Below are positions 10,144 to 21,130 of a DNA stretch of 64,000 nt, in pieces. Origin of the DNA: Blattamonas nauphoetae (taxonomy: Eukaryota; Preaxostyla; Oxymonadida); the NCBI GenBank assembly GCA_033064195.1, contig JARBJD010000267.1:40578-104577 (forward strand), in the 5' to 3' direction. Under the pieces are notes generated by a model that did not search any database, was not told where the DNA came from, and worked only from the letters and a program-made list of their open reading frames with translations. The position numbers and the translations under genes are program-made. Each line of letters starts with the position of its first letter. Positions within the stretch are counted from its first letter, which is position 1.

Positions 10144-10328
10144 CACATTCACTCATAATCAGTCATCTTATCACTTTTTTTGATTGATTCTTTCCTGTCG
10201 CGTCTTCTGCATTTGCATACAGATTGCAAATTCACGTAACCCGATATTGGAGTTTCACACATCGTAAACATTCAATTTGATGAGATTGACAGCCTTTTGC
10301 ACAAGTTAGAGACTAAAATTCTTTTGTG

Positions 10329-12889
10329 ATGGGTCATCAGTCCACCTTGAAATTGGGCGAGGTTGGAGTCATGATTGTGTCTAAAGATGATCATTCATCA
10401 CGTAGCTGGATTCCACAAAAGCCATCTACGTCAGTTGTTACCTTCCGACCTCACCCTCGCACTTCTTTCAAAATGCCATCTCCCACTCCCAATAACCCTA
10501 ACTATCCTTCTGCCCTCCCGTCCCCAATCCCAAGTGCAATTCCACAAACTCCTCATTCACACGTGAGTTCTCTTCAAAGTCTTCCGAACTGTGTGACTCT
10601 CTTTTTTTCAATTTTTGTGAAGACATGCCTATATCTGAAAATAACTTTGCAAATTCATATGCAACAATAACAGTTCCATATGAAGAGCAGCTTCGGCAAC
10701 TCTCATCGATCATTGATGATAACTCATCTCACCTTTCAGCAACCAACGCTTCATCTGCCTCTTCCTTCAATTTACCCCAAAAACAAGACACAAATATCGA
10801 CGCAACACAACTACAGCTTCAAAGTATGATCGACGAACTCAATTTTCTTGTGGGTGGTCGAATTCCGCCAGACATCGAGAATTCTCCCCTCCACAGCATT
10901 CTCGCTCCAAATCCCAAACAAACCCAACAAACACACCGCCTTCCACGTCGTCTTGGCTCGGCAAGCTCCGCCCGATCATCACAACGCGGCCAAATATTCA
11001 CTACCGGCGACTCAACACGCTCGTGGAGTACGGGTCGACCTCCTCAAGCAAGAAAGAAGTTTATGGGGAAGATGGACAAGAAAATAGCTGCTTTGTGCGA
11101 AGAAGTTAGTGAAAAAAATCGGAGACAAGCACCAAACAGTACCCTTGCCTCGATTCGATTGTTTGAAAAAACAGGAATGACAGCGTCCGATGACTCCATC
11201 ACAACGATGGAGAAACTGCTCCACGTCAACCAGGAGAAGCAGAAGGCCGGGGAAGACGTGTATGCACTCACATCTCGGCAGCATCCTCGTCAGCGATCGA
11301 AGCGGCAGAATGCGTCGACTCGCTCGTGGAGTGCCGATCGAGTCCCCAAAATGACAGCACGACGAGGACTGCAGACCGACACACTCGCAGACATCTCAGT
11401 TTTTCTGACCGAACCACAATATTCCGAACGTCAACCGCTCAACACCGAACACACCTCACCTCGATCGTCCCAACACAAATCCATCCCACGTCTTCCCCTT
11501 CCTCTCCCCCGCCCTCCACAAACCGCTCCTTCTTCCGATCGTGGGCGACGCTTCCTCGTCCACCACCTCAACCGACACAAGCAGATCCGAGACAAGAACG
11601 CTGACGCACACCAACACTCACTCCAAACCAGAATCGATTCTGGCGAACGCCAAGCTGTCGAGCGCGTGCCGAGCATCCACTCCCCATCCGCCCTCCGCTT
11701 CGTCCCATCCTCCAACCCGGCTGTCGTCTTCCGCGCCCAGATCCCCACTGGCATGTCGCGTCCAGCAGCCATCCGAGGCTTCTCATGCGACCTGCCGATC
11801 GTCGCCAACCGACCTCGATACGAAGTGAGCAAGATGGCCGTGCTTGTCCGTGCTGTCGTCGTTTTGTTCGTTCTGAACGACAGTTTCGCTGAGTTCCGCG
11901 CGAAGAAGCGGATCGGACGAGCTGTTCGGAGAGCGGAAGGGCAGGTGGCGCTGAACAACTGGCAGTCGGTGCAGAGAGAGAGGAACCACGTGATTGGAGC
12001 AGCGGCGAACTCAATTGTGTCGCTCATCGGTCCTCTCGTTCTGCGGGAGCGTCTGAAGCAGCGGAAGGAGTTCACGACTCTGCTGCATTCGATGCTCACA
12101 ACCATTCGAGTCCAGCTGAAATTCCCGCTCGTCGTCATTCCATTCAGAGCAAAGCGTATGCTCCCTCTTTCCCCAAAATGATCTTTTTTCTCCCCTCCTC
12201 TCCTCCTCTCCCTCCTCCCTTCAGTGATCGCCGGACAGTCAATGATGAAGTCCTTTGTCATCACCACCTCTGCTCGCCTTCTCGGCCTCGACACCCTCTG
12301 GCTCGAAGCTGAAGAAGAGATCTTGACTGGTCGCTCCACACCGCGTCGTCGTCCCCCCCTCACTCGCAGCCCAACCGACAAAGCGTTTTTCGACTCCACA
12401 GCAATGCTCACAAACCCACACGGAATGGCGTTCATTCGGAAGGACATGCTGTCGGCACTGTGCCAGCCGGACATTCTGCACCAGCGACGCGGAATCGTCA
12501 TGCGGCTGCAGCATCTCTCCCACCGCCGATTCCACCCAGCCACGCCACGCAAACAGACAGCAACTGTCCCGTCAGCTCGGTCAGTCGTCACTTCTGTGAA
12601 CTCGCCCACTCTCTCCCAAACACAATCCCCTCACCGCAAACAACACCTGGCCACCCCTCCTTTTGAATATCACTCGCAAATCAAGGCGTTCTTCCGACAT
12701 CAGTTTCTCAGGACGAAGTTGGCACAGACACGCAGCTGGTACTACTCACAGGCTGAAGTTGTTGAGCATATCGACCAGTTTGGGTATCCGTTCTTCCCTC
12801 TCTTCACCATCGCGTCTCTGGTGATGACAGAATGGGTTCTCGAGGGCTTGAGCCAGTGGTGCGATCAGATGGAAAACTCTGATGAGTAA
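10329..12889 (+). CDS. Large basic Ser/Arg-rich protein, unknown
   Basis: Three exons, introns at 10567-10622 (56 bp) and 12156-12224 (69 bp, pyrimidine-rich); about 810 residues. The N-terminal half is low complexity, with repeated Arg/Ser/Thr clusters (TRSWSTGRPP and TRSWSADRVP are near copies). The middle holds a helical region (FRAKKRIGRAVRRAEGQVAL, then KQRKEFTTLLHSMLTTIRVQ). The conserved-looking C-terminus includes EVVEHIDQFGYPFFPLF and ends WCDQMENSDE. A helical, basic protein of this kind could be cytoskeletal or basal-body associated, but I recognise no family. The ATG at 10329 follows a 185-bp spacer. Confidence 0.55.
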
Positions 12890-13040
12890 TTTGCGCTCTT
12901 TATGCCTATTTCAGTCCTCAAACCAGATTCAACAGCTCCCATAATTTATGTTCGTTGAGACGTTTGACAAAAGATGCACAATATCGTTGAAATAATGGAA
13001 CTGTGGTGGTATATCTAAAAATTAAGATAGTATGCAGAAG

Positions 13041-13833
13041 TTAATCGGCCTGGATTTCTTCCCCGTAGCGACAGCAGCATGACAGAATATATGCAGTGAT
13101 TGTCATGTAGAGAAGGAAGAGGGCAACCACAATCAAAATAACGCAGAGTGCAATCATTCCTCCCACCGCCTGGCTGTAGATGTAATTCATTGAATCCTTG
13201 ATCAGGTCGAGGGTGTCCTGTCCCATGCGATCTTCGGCCTTAGTGTTACAGTTGATAGCGTTGGAAGTGGAATTGCAGAGCATTGACTGGAACGCCTTCA
13301 TTGTGCCCTCGCAGTCAGACCCCTTAACGACATGCTTGATAACAACGCCGGGAAGGATTTCTGCTTCAGGGAATTCGCAGTTCTTGATGAACGAAGCCTC
13401 CACTTCTGTCCGCGTCACTTGGCTGATGAGAACACCACCGACAATCCCGACTGCAATGCAGGCAACCACCATCACTGTCAAGAGGATGGTGTGTGTGATG
13501 GACGGGCACTTCTTTCCGAGACAGCAGCAGTATGTGATGAATCCCCACACGCCGACAAACAAGAGGACACCTCCAACTGCAATACCCGCAATGGTGACTT
13601 TTGGCCACTTTGAGAGGTCTTCAGTGAGGACGAGGAGAAGGATGAAGACGATGAGGACCAGAAGGCCGACAGCACTGATTAAGAGACTTCCATAGCGAGA
13701 AGTGGTCTAAAAAGGTGGAAGGAGAAGAATAAAGATGGATTTGAAGAGCACAGGTGAATATGTTCAATTGATAAGGAATGAAGTTTTCAACGGTTTTGAT
13801 CAATTGTTTGAAAAAACGTCGCCAATTGATCAT
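13041..13833 (-). CDS. Tetraspanin-like four-pass membrane protein
   Basis: About 236 residues. Four hydrophobic segments: LISAVGLLVLIVFILLL, AVGGVLLFVGVWGFITY, ILLTVMVVACIAVGIVGGVL and VGGMIALCVILIVVALFLLY. Between TM3 and TM4 is a cysteine-containing loop (NCEFPEAEI, GSDCEG, MLCNSTSNAINCN). The layout matches tetraspanins, but the diagnostic CCG motif is absent, so 'tetraspanin-like' is used. The first exon is small (MINWRRFFKQLIKT, ATG 13833) and is joined by an 85-bp intron (13707-13791). An alternative reading splices the upstream neighbour straight into this gene, giving an eight-pass protein. Confidence 0.65.
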
Positions 13834-13854
13834 GAACGAACAAAAAGAGAGAAA

Positions 13855-14469
13855 TCAGAAGCATACCAGCAAGAATTGTTGCTTGCCAAGGAGATAGCAG
13901 ACAAAGACGAAGCTCACAACGATCACAATTCCAGCAGCAAGAGAGACAGCTCCAACAGCGTAGACGGAGTCGATAAAGAACTTAATCCCTTTTGTAAGGG
14001 TAGCTGTAACATCATCGTCTTTTGGTCGGGAAAGGAAATCAGCGAAAGCCCAAACAATGGCACTCTCGACAGAAGTCTTGGCTGCGAAGCATAAGACACC
14101 AAAGGCGATGAGGACAATGGCAGCAAGGAAAGCAATCACCCAGTAGAGGTTGAGGGAGAAGAGGGAGCATTTGTTGTCGGAGCCTGATTCATAGCTGGAG
14201 AGAGATGACGAACGATGGAGGATACCATGAACCAATGAAGCCAAGAACAGCAGCAACGAGAATAACGATTGCCACAATAAGGATTACAATAGGGAACGTT
14301 GGCATTCCACTGATATTTGCGAGGAAGATGATAGCCAGGACGAGGAGGGCAACTCCGACGACCGCGAAGATGATATTAAAGATGATAAGTGTAATGGCGC
14401 AGCAGCGCTTTTCATGTGATTCAGCTGACGATGTTATGAAGGTGAGAAACGCATACGAACACAGCACAT
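13855..14469 (-). CDS. Tetraspanin-like membrane protein, tandem neighbour
   Basis: Starts MCCVPESHEKRCC from ATG 14469. Introns are 32 bp (14425-14456) and 31 bp (14195-14225). Four hydrophobic segments are seen: LIIFNIIFAVVGVALLVLAI, VILIVAIVILVAAVLGFI, VIAFLAAIVLIAFGVLCF and VGAVSLAAGIVIVVSFVFV. The cysteine pair after TM1 and the small first loop suit the tetraspanin superfamily, but the loop between TM3 and TM4 is short with few cysteines. It lies head to tail with a similar gene 22 bp downstream, so the two may be an ancient tandem duplication. The stop at 13855 sits within a possible splice donor, so fusion to the neighbour cannot be excluded. Confidence 0.6.
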
Positions 14470-15589
14470 TCGAATGTTACTGATTTTAAGATCCGAACCA
14501 TTAATCACTTAAAACACCCACGGAACGAAGTTCTCCACCAATGAAGAGAAAAGTCTCTTATTCTGTCGAAACAATTTCAAGATGTACTTTTCTGAACATT
14601 TCATCTGACCGGAGAGAACAGTATGTATTTGACAAATCGATCAACCTTTGGATGGTTCCCCATTGTCTGACATCTGTAATTGATTGGTCTGTAGTTCGTG
14701 AATATGCTAAAAAGAAGAGCAATCCGACTGTGTGAGATAGAGATGACATGATATGTCCTGAAGAACATGATATCTCTGAACTACTGATCCATTGTCATGG
14801 ACAAAAGACTTCGGCAGAGACACATCGTGATTATGAACAGATTATTTCTTTCACTTTTTTCCTAATCACTTCAGTCCACTCTCACATTACATTTTGTGAA
14901 AAATAAATCCAAAAGAGTCTGTTGAAGTGCAATAATCACAGAAAAACTGTTGTGTTTTTTGGAGGCCAAACAAAAGCGAATTTCAATCTATCTCTTCCTT
15001 TCAGCGATGATGAGATCGAATCTGGTGAATTCGTTTCGAGACCCGAAAACGGTCTGCTCTCACTTGTTCTGATCCAAATCAAACGGTTGTGATGAAAATC
15101 TCTATTTTTTGCTCTCTCATCCCTTCTCACTTCGCACAATTCCTTTATCAACCTCTTTTTCTGATCCGGACAATCATTTCTTTCGATCTCCCTTTTTCCA
15201 ATAAAAAAGCAGATATGACGAGAGCACAGGAAAAGGAATCGTGTTCACAGTTGACACAATTCGGTATTTGGTTTCGACCAAGAGGAGGAATGTCTCTGGT
15301 ACAGAGGTTCCCATGTTCACCAAGATCACTCCTCGTGAATATAAACATTCATACCGGGTGGAGTGAGGGAGTGTAGTGAAAGAGATATCGACTTCGTGAA
15401 CTGTTTGAGATAGTCGCGATGAGAGGAGAATTCTTTTGTGAAGCAAGTTCACATCTTTCGACAATGTTTTTTCGACTAGCGTCTCTCATTGATGAAGAAT
15501 GATGACAGTCAGTACAAGTCCGCTCAGAGATATTTCAAAGGAGAGAGGGTTTAACGTCACAAAATAGACACATCCTCAAAGACAGCTAA
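14470..15589. other. Gene-poor stretch with orphan open fragments
   Basis: Short open stretches occur on both strands, for example 14541-14735 on + (64 codons) and about 14936-15085 on +, which starts KTVVFFGGQTKANF and ends in a stop. None carries a recognisable domain or convincing splice partners. They could be gene relics or chance. Confidence 0.4.
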
Positions 15590-16151
15590 ACTTGTTCTGA
15601 AATGAAGAAGAATAGTTCAGAAATGAAAATGATTGTTCAGAAATGAAGAAGAATTGTTCAGAAATGAAAACAAGTCCGGAATCTCAATGTAACCACTGAG
15701 AAAAGGTTGTAGTACCCTGATAAACCCGTGTAAAATTGAAAAACCCGTGTAAATGCGATTTCGCTAATAGCGAATGGACCGATCTTTACCAAAATGTATC
15801 CAACAATACTTCGCAATGTAACTCACATTTTGGGATTCTTTCTGATTCCAGTCTATGTGTCAGGGAACAACTGCAGTTTGACACATGTTTTTTTTCGAAA
15901 TTGGAAAAACCGCAGATTTTTTTCTTAATTTTTTGGTGAATGTTCATTTATGTTCGAATTTGGTTCTGACAAATTTTGGTGAAGATTGGTCAACTGGTTC
16001 AGAAGATACGGCCTTTCGACACTTTTTTTCACGTTTTTGGTCACTTTGAATCGACGTTTTCTCGGCGAGTTTTGGGAGAAAAAATCTAAAATTTTATTTT
16101 TTTCTTAGTTGGACCATATGTGTTACTTGGTGAAAAAAGCTCGATTTTGTC

Positions 16152-16178
16152 CGGGTTTATCGATAAAACCGGGTTTAT
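16152..16178 (+). repeat. 27-bp interspersed motif, copy 1
   Basis: The motif begins cgggtttatcgataaaaccg and continues to 16178. An inverted copy with one base change lies at 40508-40534. It is internally palindromic around ATCGAT and is followed by another TTTATAG..ATAAACCG pair. Confidence 0.7.
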
Positions 16179-16212
16179 AGATGTTTCAATAAACCGAACT
16201 TTTCATAAATCC

Positions 16213-16745
16213 GTAACATGGGGCTTGAAAAATATACATTGGTCAAACTAAGAAAACTAAAATTGGGTTCCGCGCCAAAACGCCTGTGTCAAGAGAAAAC
16301 CTCAAAATACCCCCTTTTGCCTGATGAAAAAAATCGTGTCGGTAATATCTTCACAACCCATGAACCGATTTCGATGGAATTTTTCACAAACACGTTGTTT
16401 TGGTGAAATGAACATTTTGAAAACAATTTGGAGAAAAAATTCTGGATATTTGGGAAAATGGAAAAAAACCCATATTTTTCTCGACAAAAAATTCTTAGAA
16501 AAAAATATCTTTTCTTTTTTGAGGAGCTTTTGTCGAGATCTTTACGATCACAATGCCTTTTATTTGATTCAAAACGGATGGCTGGTTGTGGAGAAAAAAG
16601 GGGAAAAAGTTGAGAAAAATGTGTGTATTTCTAGCTTTCAGAGTCTTTTGATGTTTTCTCCCAACACAGGGGTTTCGGCGCGGAACCAAATTTTATTTTT
16701 CTTAGTTTGACCAATGTCTATTTTTCAAGCCCCATGTTCCGGATT
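16213..16745. repeat. Inner inverted repeat, ~80-100 bp arms
   Basis: The left arm from about 16213 (aacatggggcttgaaaaata) pairs with the right arm ending about 16742 as its near-perfect reverse complement. Pairing runs through the GGTTCCGCGCC block and on into gagaaaaC-rich sequence, with gaps, for roughly 100 bases. The loop is about 350 bp and AT-rich. A single strand could form a long hairpin. Confidence 0.8.
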
Positions 16746-16989
16746 TTTGAATATGTACGGGTTATTGACACTACTATTATCAAGGGACTATATTCGGATG
16801 TACTGACGTTGCTTTACCATTCCACTAAATTCAAAATCCACGAACAGATCATGATGAAATATCTCAAATGAGAATGTCAAAGATTAAAGAATGAGAGAAT
16901 ATTACTCATCAGGTTCATCCATACAGACAGCTGAGTTTCTGGACAATCATTTTCATTTCTGAACTATTCTTCTTCATTTCAGAACAAGT

Positions 16990-18581
16990 CTACCTGTACC
17001 AGTGAGGAGAATGAAGATGAACAAAAATGGATAATACATTCGGAAGAGAATTTTTGAGATCATAATATATGAATTAAATCCGAATCATAAAACGAAACTA
17101 ATACCCTCTTGTCAGTGTTGTGTCTATTTTCACGATAATGACATCGAATGGTGTCTCCAACGAATCTTTGAGAATGGATAAAGAATGTCGTGGATGTGTG
17201 GACAAATCGCAGTTCTTTCGACTTCCATCCATTGTTGGAGTACTCCTTATCGAAACATGTCAGAATAAGCTCCAAATGTCAAGATTAAAAAAAATCTAGA
17301 AATGGGTGTATTTGGTGTCAGAATTCATTGTCCCCATAGTCATGGTGATTTAGGTCGGAATAGAGATTCGTTTTCTACACTCCTGACAACTTTTGACACA
17401 GAAACAATGATCCAGGGATTTAGAAGAACGATATTTGATCTTACACACAAGATCATTTTCACCAGTGACTGTGGTCCACATTCAATGAATGTTAAGTAGG
17501 AATTTCGCTCCTTTTCTGAAATGGTCAATATTTTGGATCCCAAACAATGAAATTGTCACCAGTGTGCCATATGACTCCTATTCGCTCAAGTGAGATTCAT
17601 TTCACGAGAATAACGTGAATGATGTTTCCAAAGAATCATTGAGATTGATGAACAGGGCTTTGATTTCGATCCCATCGATCTCAAGATTTTTGACCTCAAC
17701 TAAGTATCCGTGTGTAATTCTTTCTCTTCTTCTCATGTCATGTTTGTTATGATCGTATTGTCTATAAATTTTTCCAGAAAAAACACAATTGTCTTTAACT
17801 GTCAAAAAACGATCGAACCCATCAGAGTCTGAACCATCATCATCCATCTTCAGTCTTAAAATTCAGGGATCAGAAGGACATGTTCTGTTTCACCTTTGTT
17901 CCTATTTTAATCCAGACAACCATTGTTTTATGCTCATTTTCGAAATGTTGATGAAAAAAAGGAGAAAAAAGGGTTAAAACCACATCATTTTTGATCTCAA
18001 CAGGGATTTGGCATCTTGAGGTCAGTCGATCCCAATCTCTGCAGGATTGACCTCAAGATGCAAATCCTGTTTTTGAATGACTGAATCAATTGAGTGATGA
18101 GACGAGATTGATAAATTGAGGTTTTGGTCACGTCCTCCAAGAATCTGATTGCCCTTTTTTTATCTCAAAAAGTAGCACCCACATGATGCCACAAAAAACA
18201 ATCTTTCACACAGTTTCTTGATTTTCCAAGGCGAATAGTGAGAATTGGATAGAAGTTCTCATTCCGAACTTTGTTCGTCGTTTTGTTCCAAAAAGTGTAC
18301 AAAGGGTGTCAAACGATATGACAATCGTTGAAAATGGGAAAGCCTTTTCTAATGTTTTCAACAATATCTGAGAGAATCCATTCCAGGCAATCGTGACTTC
18401 ATAAAAAGAATCACCTAGACTCAACTCACTGTCTTTTCAATTTTTGCCATCAATATGGGTTTTTAGTCAAAAAAGTCCACCCTTGAAATTAGAAAATACT
18501 TTCACGAATGAAATGATACTTTCTCTTGGAGAGTTTCATCCTGGCAGCCCATACTAAATTTTTTCTTTCCACCTTCCACCA
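16990..18581. other. Gene-poor stretch between foldback element and ASH gene
   Basis: Several short open frames are seen on both strands but none is recognisable. About 40 bases near 17137 and 17607 (ttcacga..aat..gaatg.tgt.tccaa.gaatc) resemble each other, giving a shared DSLET peptide on the minus strand; these may be relics of a duplicated gene. A long hairpin lies at 17999-18071. Confidence 0.4.
17999..18071. repeat. Long hairpin (27-29-bp arms)
   Basis: The left arm 17999-18027 (aacagggatttggcatcttg and on) pairs with the right arm 18045-18071 with few mismatches; the loop is about 17 bases. It is not followed by a T-tract typical of a terminator. It may be a small RNA precursor or a relic of another foldback element. 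Confidence 0.75.
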
Positions 18582-19667
18582 ATGGAGCGGCGATCTCTGA
18601 TTCTGAAGGAGCGCAAACTCCCAAAACCGCTTCATGGTGGAATTGTTGTGTATCCCAAAGAGCTAAATTTTGGAACCGTCAGAACAGGTCGAACGTATCT
18701 CTCTTATCTCCATGTTGCCATGCGACCTGGAAACCTTCAAAGTGAGACACTTGACATCATTCCTTGTCTTCATAGACATATTTTCTTTGATTCTCCACCT
18801 CCTGCACCTGTCCTTTCACTCCCAATCTACCTCAAAGCAAATGAACCGGGACAGATCGTGACCTACCTCACTCTGAAGACATCCAAGCAGACAGTCAAAG
18901 TACGTATTCTTGGGTCGGTACTTTCACCGACTCAATTCAGTTTTCAACAACACAACTCTCAACCAAAGTCCAGACAAAAATCACGAGAAGTTCCATCCAA
19001 TCATTTGGACAGTAATCACATCCGACACGAATCTTTCCATGTTACCCTCCAAACAGAATCATCCCACACTCCAACCACCCACAAAGTTCCTTCTCGACAG
19101 AGAAAAAAGGGTGTCAAACATCGTCGCCCAAAAGCAAAATCTGACAAGCCACTCCAACCATCGCTTCCATCATCATCTCCTAATTCCTCCTTAGACCACT
19201 TTGATGCCCCCTTGTCTCTCCAAAACACGACACCAAGAACACAGCCCACTCTGAGCACAAACCCGAACATTCGCTCGTATCCCGGTGAGATTACGCAATG
19301 GTCGGAGGTGGAATCCAACAGTGACTTCGACGACGACGATTTTAACACTTTTTCGTACCCTTCTGCCAGCTTTCCACACTCCACCAAAATATCCCTCCCG
19401 GCCTCGATCAATCCCAGTCAGAAGTCCTCCCCTCCGATCGAAAGCGAGTCACCGGATGACTGGAGTGATTCATCACCCGATGAGACCCCCGAAGTTCCCG
19501 TGTCATACCAACTTGACCAGGATTTCGTTCTCGACGCTGCGACTGTTGATCTCTTTCATCGCTCGTCGACAGTTTCTGCCCCAACCCTCGAGAAATTTGG
19601 CCTGCCATCCATTTCCTTTGATCCAGGCCATCAAATCGCCCTCCTGCGCACGTCATGTCATGGTTGA
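18582..19667 (+). CDS. ASH/MSP-type domain protein with disordered tail
   Basis: 361 residues, no intron needed. Residues about 18-110 read as an ASPM-SPD2-Hydin/MSP beta-sandwich: VVYPKELNFGTVRTGRTYLS, then LPIYLKANEPGQIVTYLTLK and VKVRILGSVL, the usual strand pattern of flagellar and centrosomal ASH proteins. The rest is Ser/Pro/Asn-rich and acidic, ending with DAATVDLFHRSSTVSAPTL. A cilium or centrosome role is likely from the domain. A possible splice donor near the stop (CAC|gtcatg) means the C-terminus may be longer. Confidence 0.65.
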   Translation: MERRSLILKERKLPKPLHGGIVVYPKELNFGTVRTGRTYLSYLHVAMRPGNLQSETLDIIPCLHRHIFFDSPPPAPVLSLPIYLKANEPGQIVTYLTLKTSKQTVKVRILGSVLSPTQFSFQQHNSQPKSRQKSREVPSNHLDSNHIRHESFHVTLQTESSHTPTTHKVPSRQRKKGVKHRRPKAKSDKPLQPSLPSSSPNSSLDHFDAPLSLQNTTPRTQPTLSTNPNIRSYPGEITQWSEVESNSDFDDDDFNTFSYPSASFPHSTKISLPASINPSQKSSPPIESESPDDWSDSSPDETPEVPVSYQLDQDFVLDAATVDLFHRSSTVSAPTLEKFGLPSISFDPGHQIALLRTSCHG

Positions 19668-19892
19668 TTTGAGAGACGTTCCTCTCCTAGTACTTTTTGT
19701 TCCACCTTCAATTCTTGAAGTCTGTTTCCTGATTCTCTTGAATTCTATACTCTTATTTTTCTCAGTGTTCTGTCATTTATTCCTTTCCAGACTGTTTTCT
19801 TTTCTCCACTTCATTTCTTTCTTTCATCCCCGTATGTTGACCCACTGAACCTAATCGAACGTCAGTCAATCGATCTCTCAGTGAAGAGGAGG

Positions 19893-20804
19893 ATGGATTG
19901 TGTCACCGAAGGTGGTGTGACAATCTATCCGAGTGATTCATTGTCAAAACGATTGTACCAAGGAGATGCCCCCGGATTCACACAGAACTTGGACGTCATC
20001 CCAATCCCTGGATTCGACTTGATAGAAGTTCAATTCACGTATGAAAAGGGCTCCTTCCACCTTTTCTTTTGTTGTTTTCACTTTCTCTCGCATTTATATT
20101 ACCTTCTTCATTATATTCTTTGTCTTCTGTCTCTCTCAACTCCGCCAAGATGGAATCATCCTTCGGGGGACGACATGGTCTATTTAAGTGGAACTTTCAA
20201 TAAATGGTCTGAGAGAATACCGATGGACGTGATACGATCTGTAGCAAATAATGATCTTGATACATCTACATCGAAACATCATCCAACATGGCATGCCACT
20301 GTTCACCTTCCTCCGGGGCTCCATGCTTTTCGTTTCATTGTTGAAGGACAATGGAGAATCAACCCTGACTTTCCGATTCGAAAAGATGCGCAAGGGAACG
20401 AATTCAATGCCATTGCCATTAAAGTTCCCCAATCTCAGAATGAAGGTATTAACATTGTCCTATCATTTCTTCAGAACTACCTTGGACCGTTGTACCTCAT
20501 CAGGTCCGCGGAAACCCCTCTTACCTCGCTCCGGCGTTGACTGAATCGATGCTCAACAACGTCGGTCCCATGGAGGTTGATCCGTTCTTACTCCCATTTC
20601 CACAACCCTCTTCTGCGGAACACTTGTATTATTTCTTCTTTTTTGACTTTTTCAAATAGTTATGTTCGTTCCTGTCGGCAAGAAAGTCTGATCTCGTCTG
20701 CAATCACCATACGCATTCGTGATCGCTTTGTGACGTCGGAATTGTTTCATTACAACCCTCGGCTGTACAGAGCCCTCCTTTCAGAAATTAATGACCCCCC
20801 TTAA
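19893..20804 (+). CDS. AMPK/SNF1 kinase beta subunit (CBM48 plus ASC domain)
   Basis: Four exons, introns at 20039-20149, 20446-20474 (29 bp) and 20626-20659 (34 bp). The carbohydrate-binding module reads VQFTWNHPSGDDMVYLSGTF then NKWSERIPM, WHATVHLPPGLHAFRFIVEG and WRINPDFPIRKDAQGNEFNA. The C-terminal interaction domain follows: ESMLNNVGPMEVDPFLLPFP, AEHFYVRSCRQESLISSAIT and RFVTSELFHYNPRLYRALL. This is the scaffold that joins the alpha and gamma subunits and senses glycogen. The N-terminus (MDCVTEGGV) lacks the Gly2 myristoylation site of many beta subunits and is short. About 230 residues, near the size of the minimal beta core. Confidence 0.88.
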
Positions 20805-21130
20805 CGAAATTAAGAATGTGTTATTTGTGTTTCAGCCACCATTCGTCTGGTTTTGTATTGAGCTCTTGTTTCTTTAACTTTCCACCTCACTTTTCTGTTC
20901 TATACCACAATCCATTTCTCTGTAATGCATTTTCGCGCAATTTGCTTTGCCTCTGTTCAAGAGTCGTCGGGACACACTGACTGTCGTATCTCGACATCAT
21001 CTGTGATTAATCGAGGTTTTCAAAGGATTAGAGCACATCGAAGTTAAAAAAACCACAGACAGACTTTGTTTTTGGTGACCAGACTAGATCGACCCACCAC
21101 TCTCCGTTCCAGATCAAGGTCAATTCGAAC
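20805..21130. other. Intergenic spacer
   Basis: AT-rich spacer between two co-directional genes. No open frame with coding character and no structured repeat is seen. Confidence 0.5.

Larger units (their letters stand above)
15590..16989. repeat. Foldback element bounded by ~50-bp terminal inverted repeats
   Basis: The left end (about 15590-15643) and the reverse complement of the right end (about 16935-16989) are identical for about 47 bases, beginning acttgttctgaaatgaagaa, then match with one change. The left end continues as a short tandem array of a ~20-bp unit built on TTCAGAAATGAAnAnnATTG (four copies to about 15680). No long coding frame lies inside. A second, nested inverted repeat fills the centre (16213-16745). 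The layout fits a non-autonomous foldback or MITE-like element. No target duplication was identified. Confidence 0.75.
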
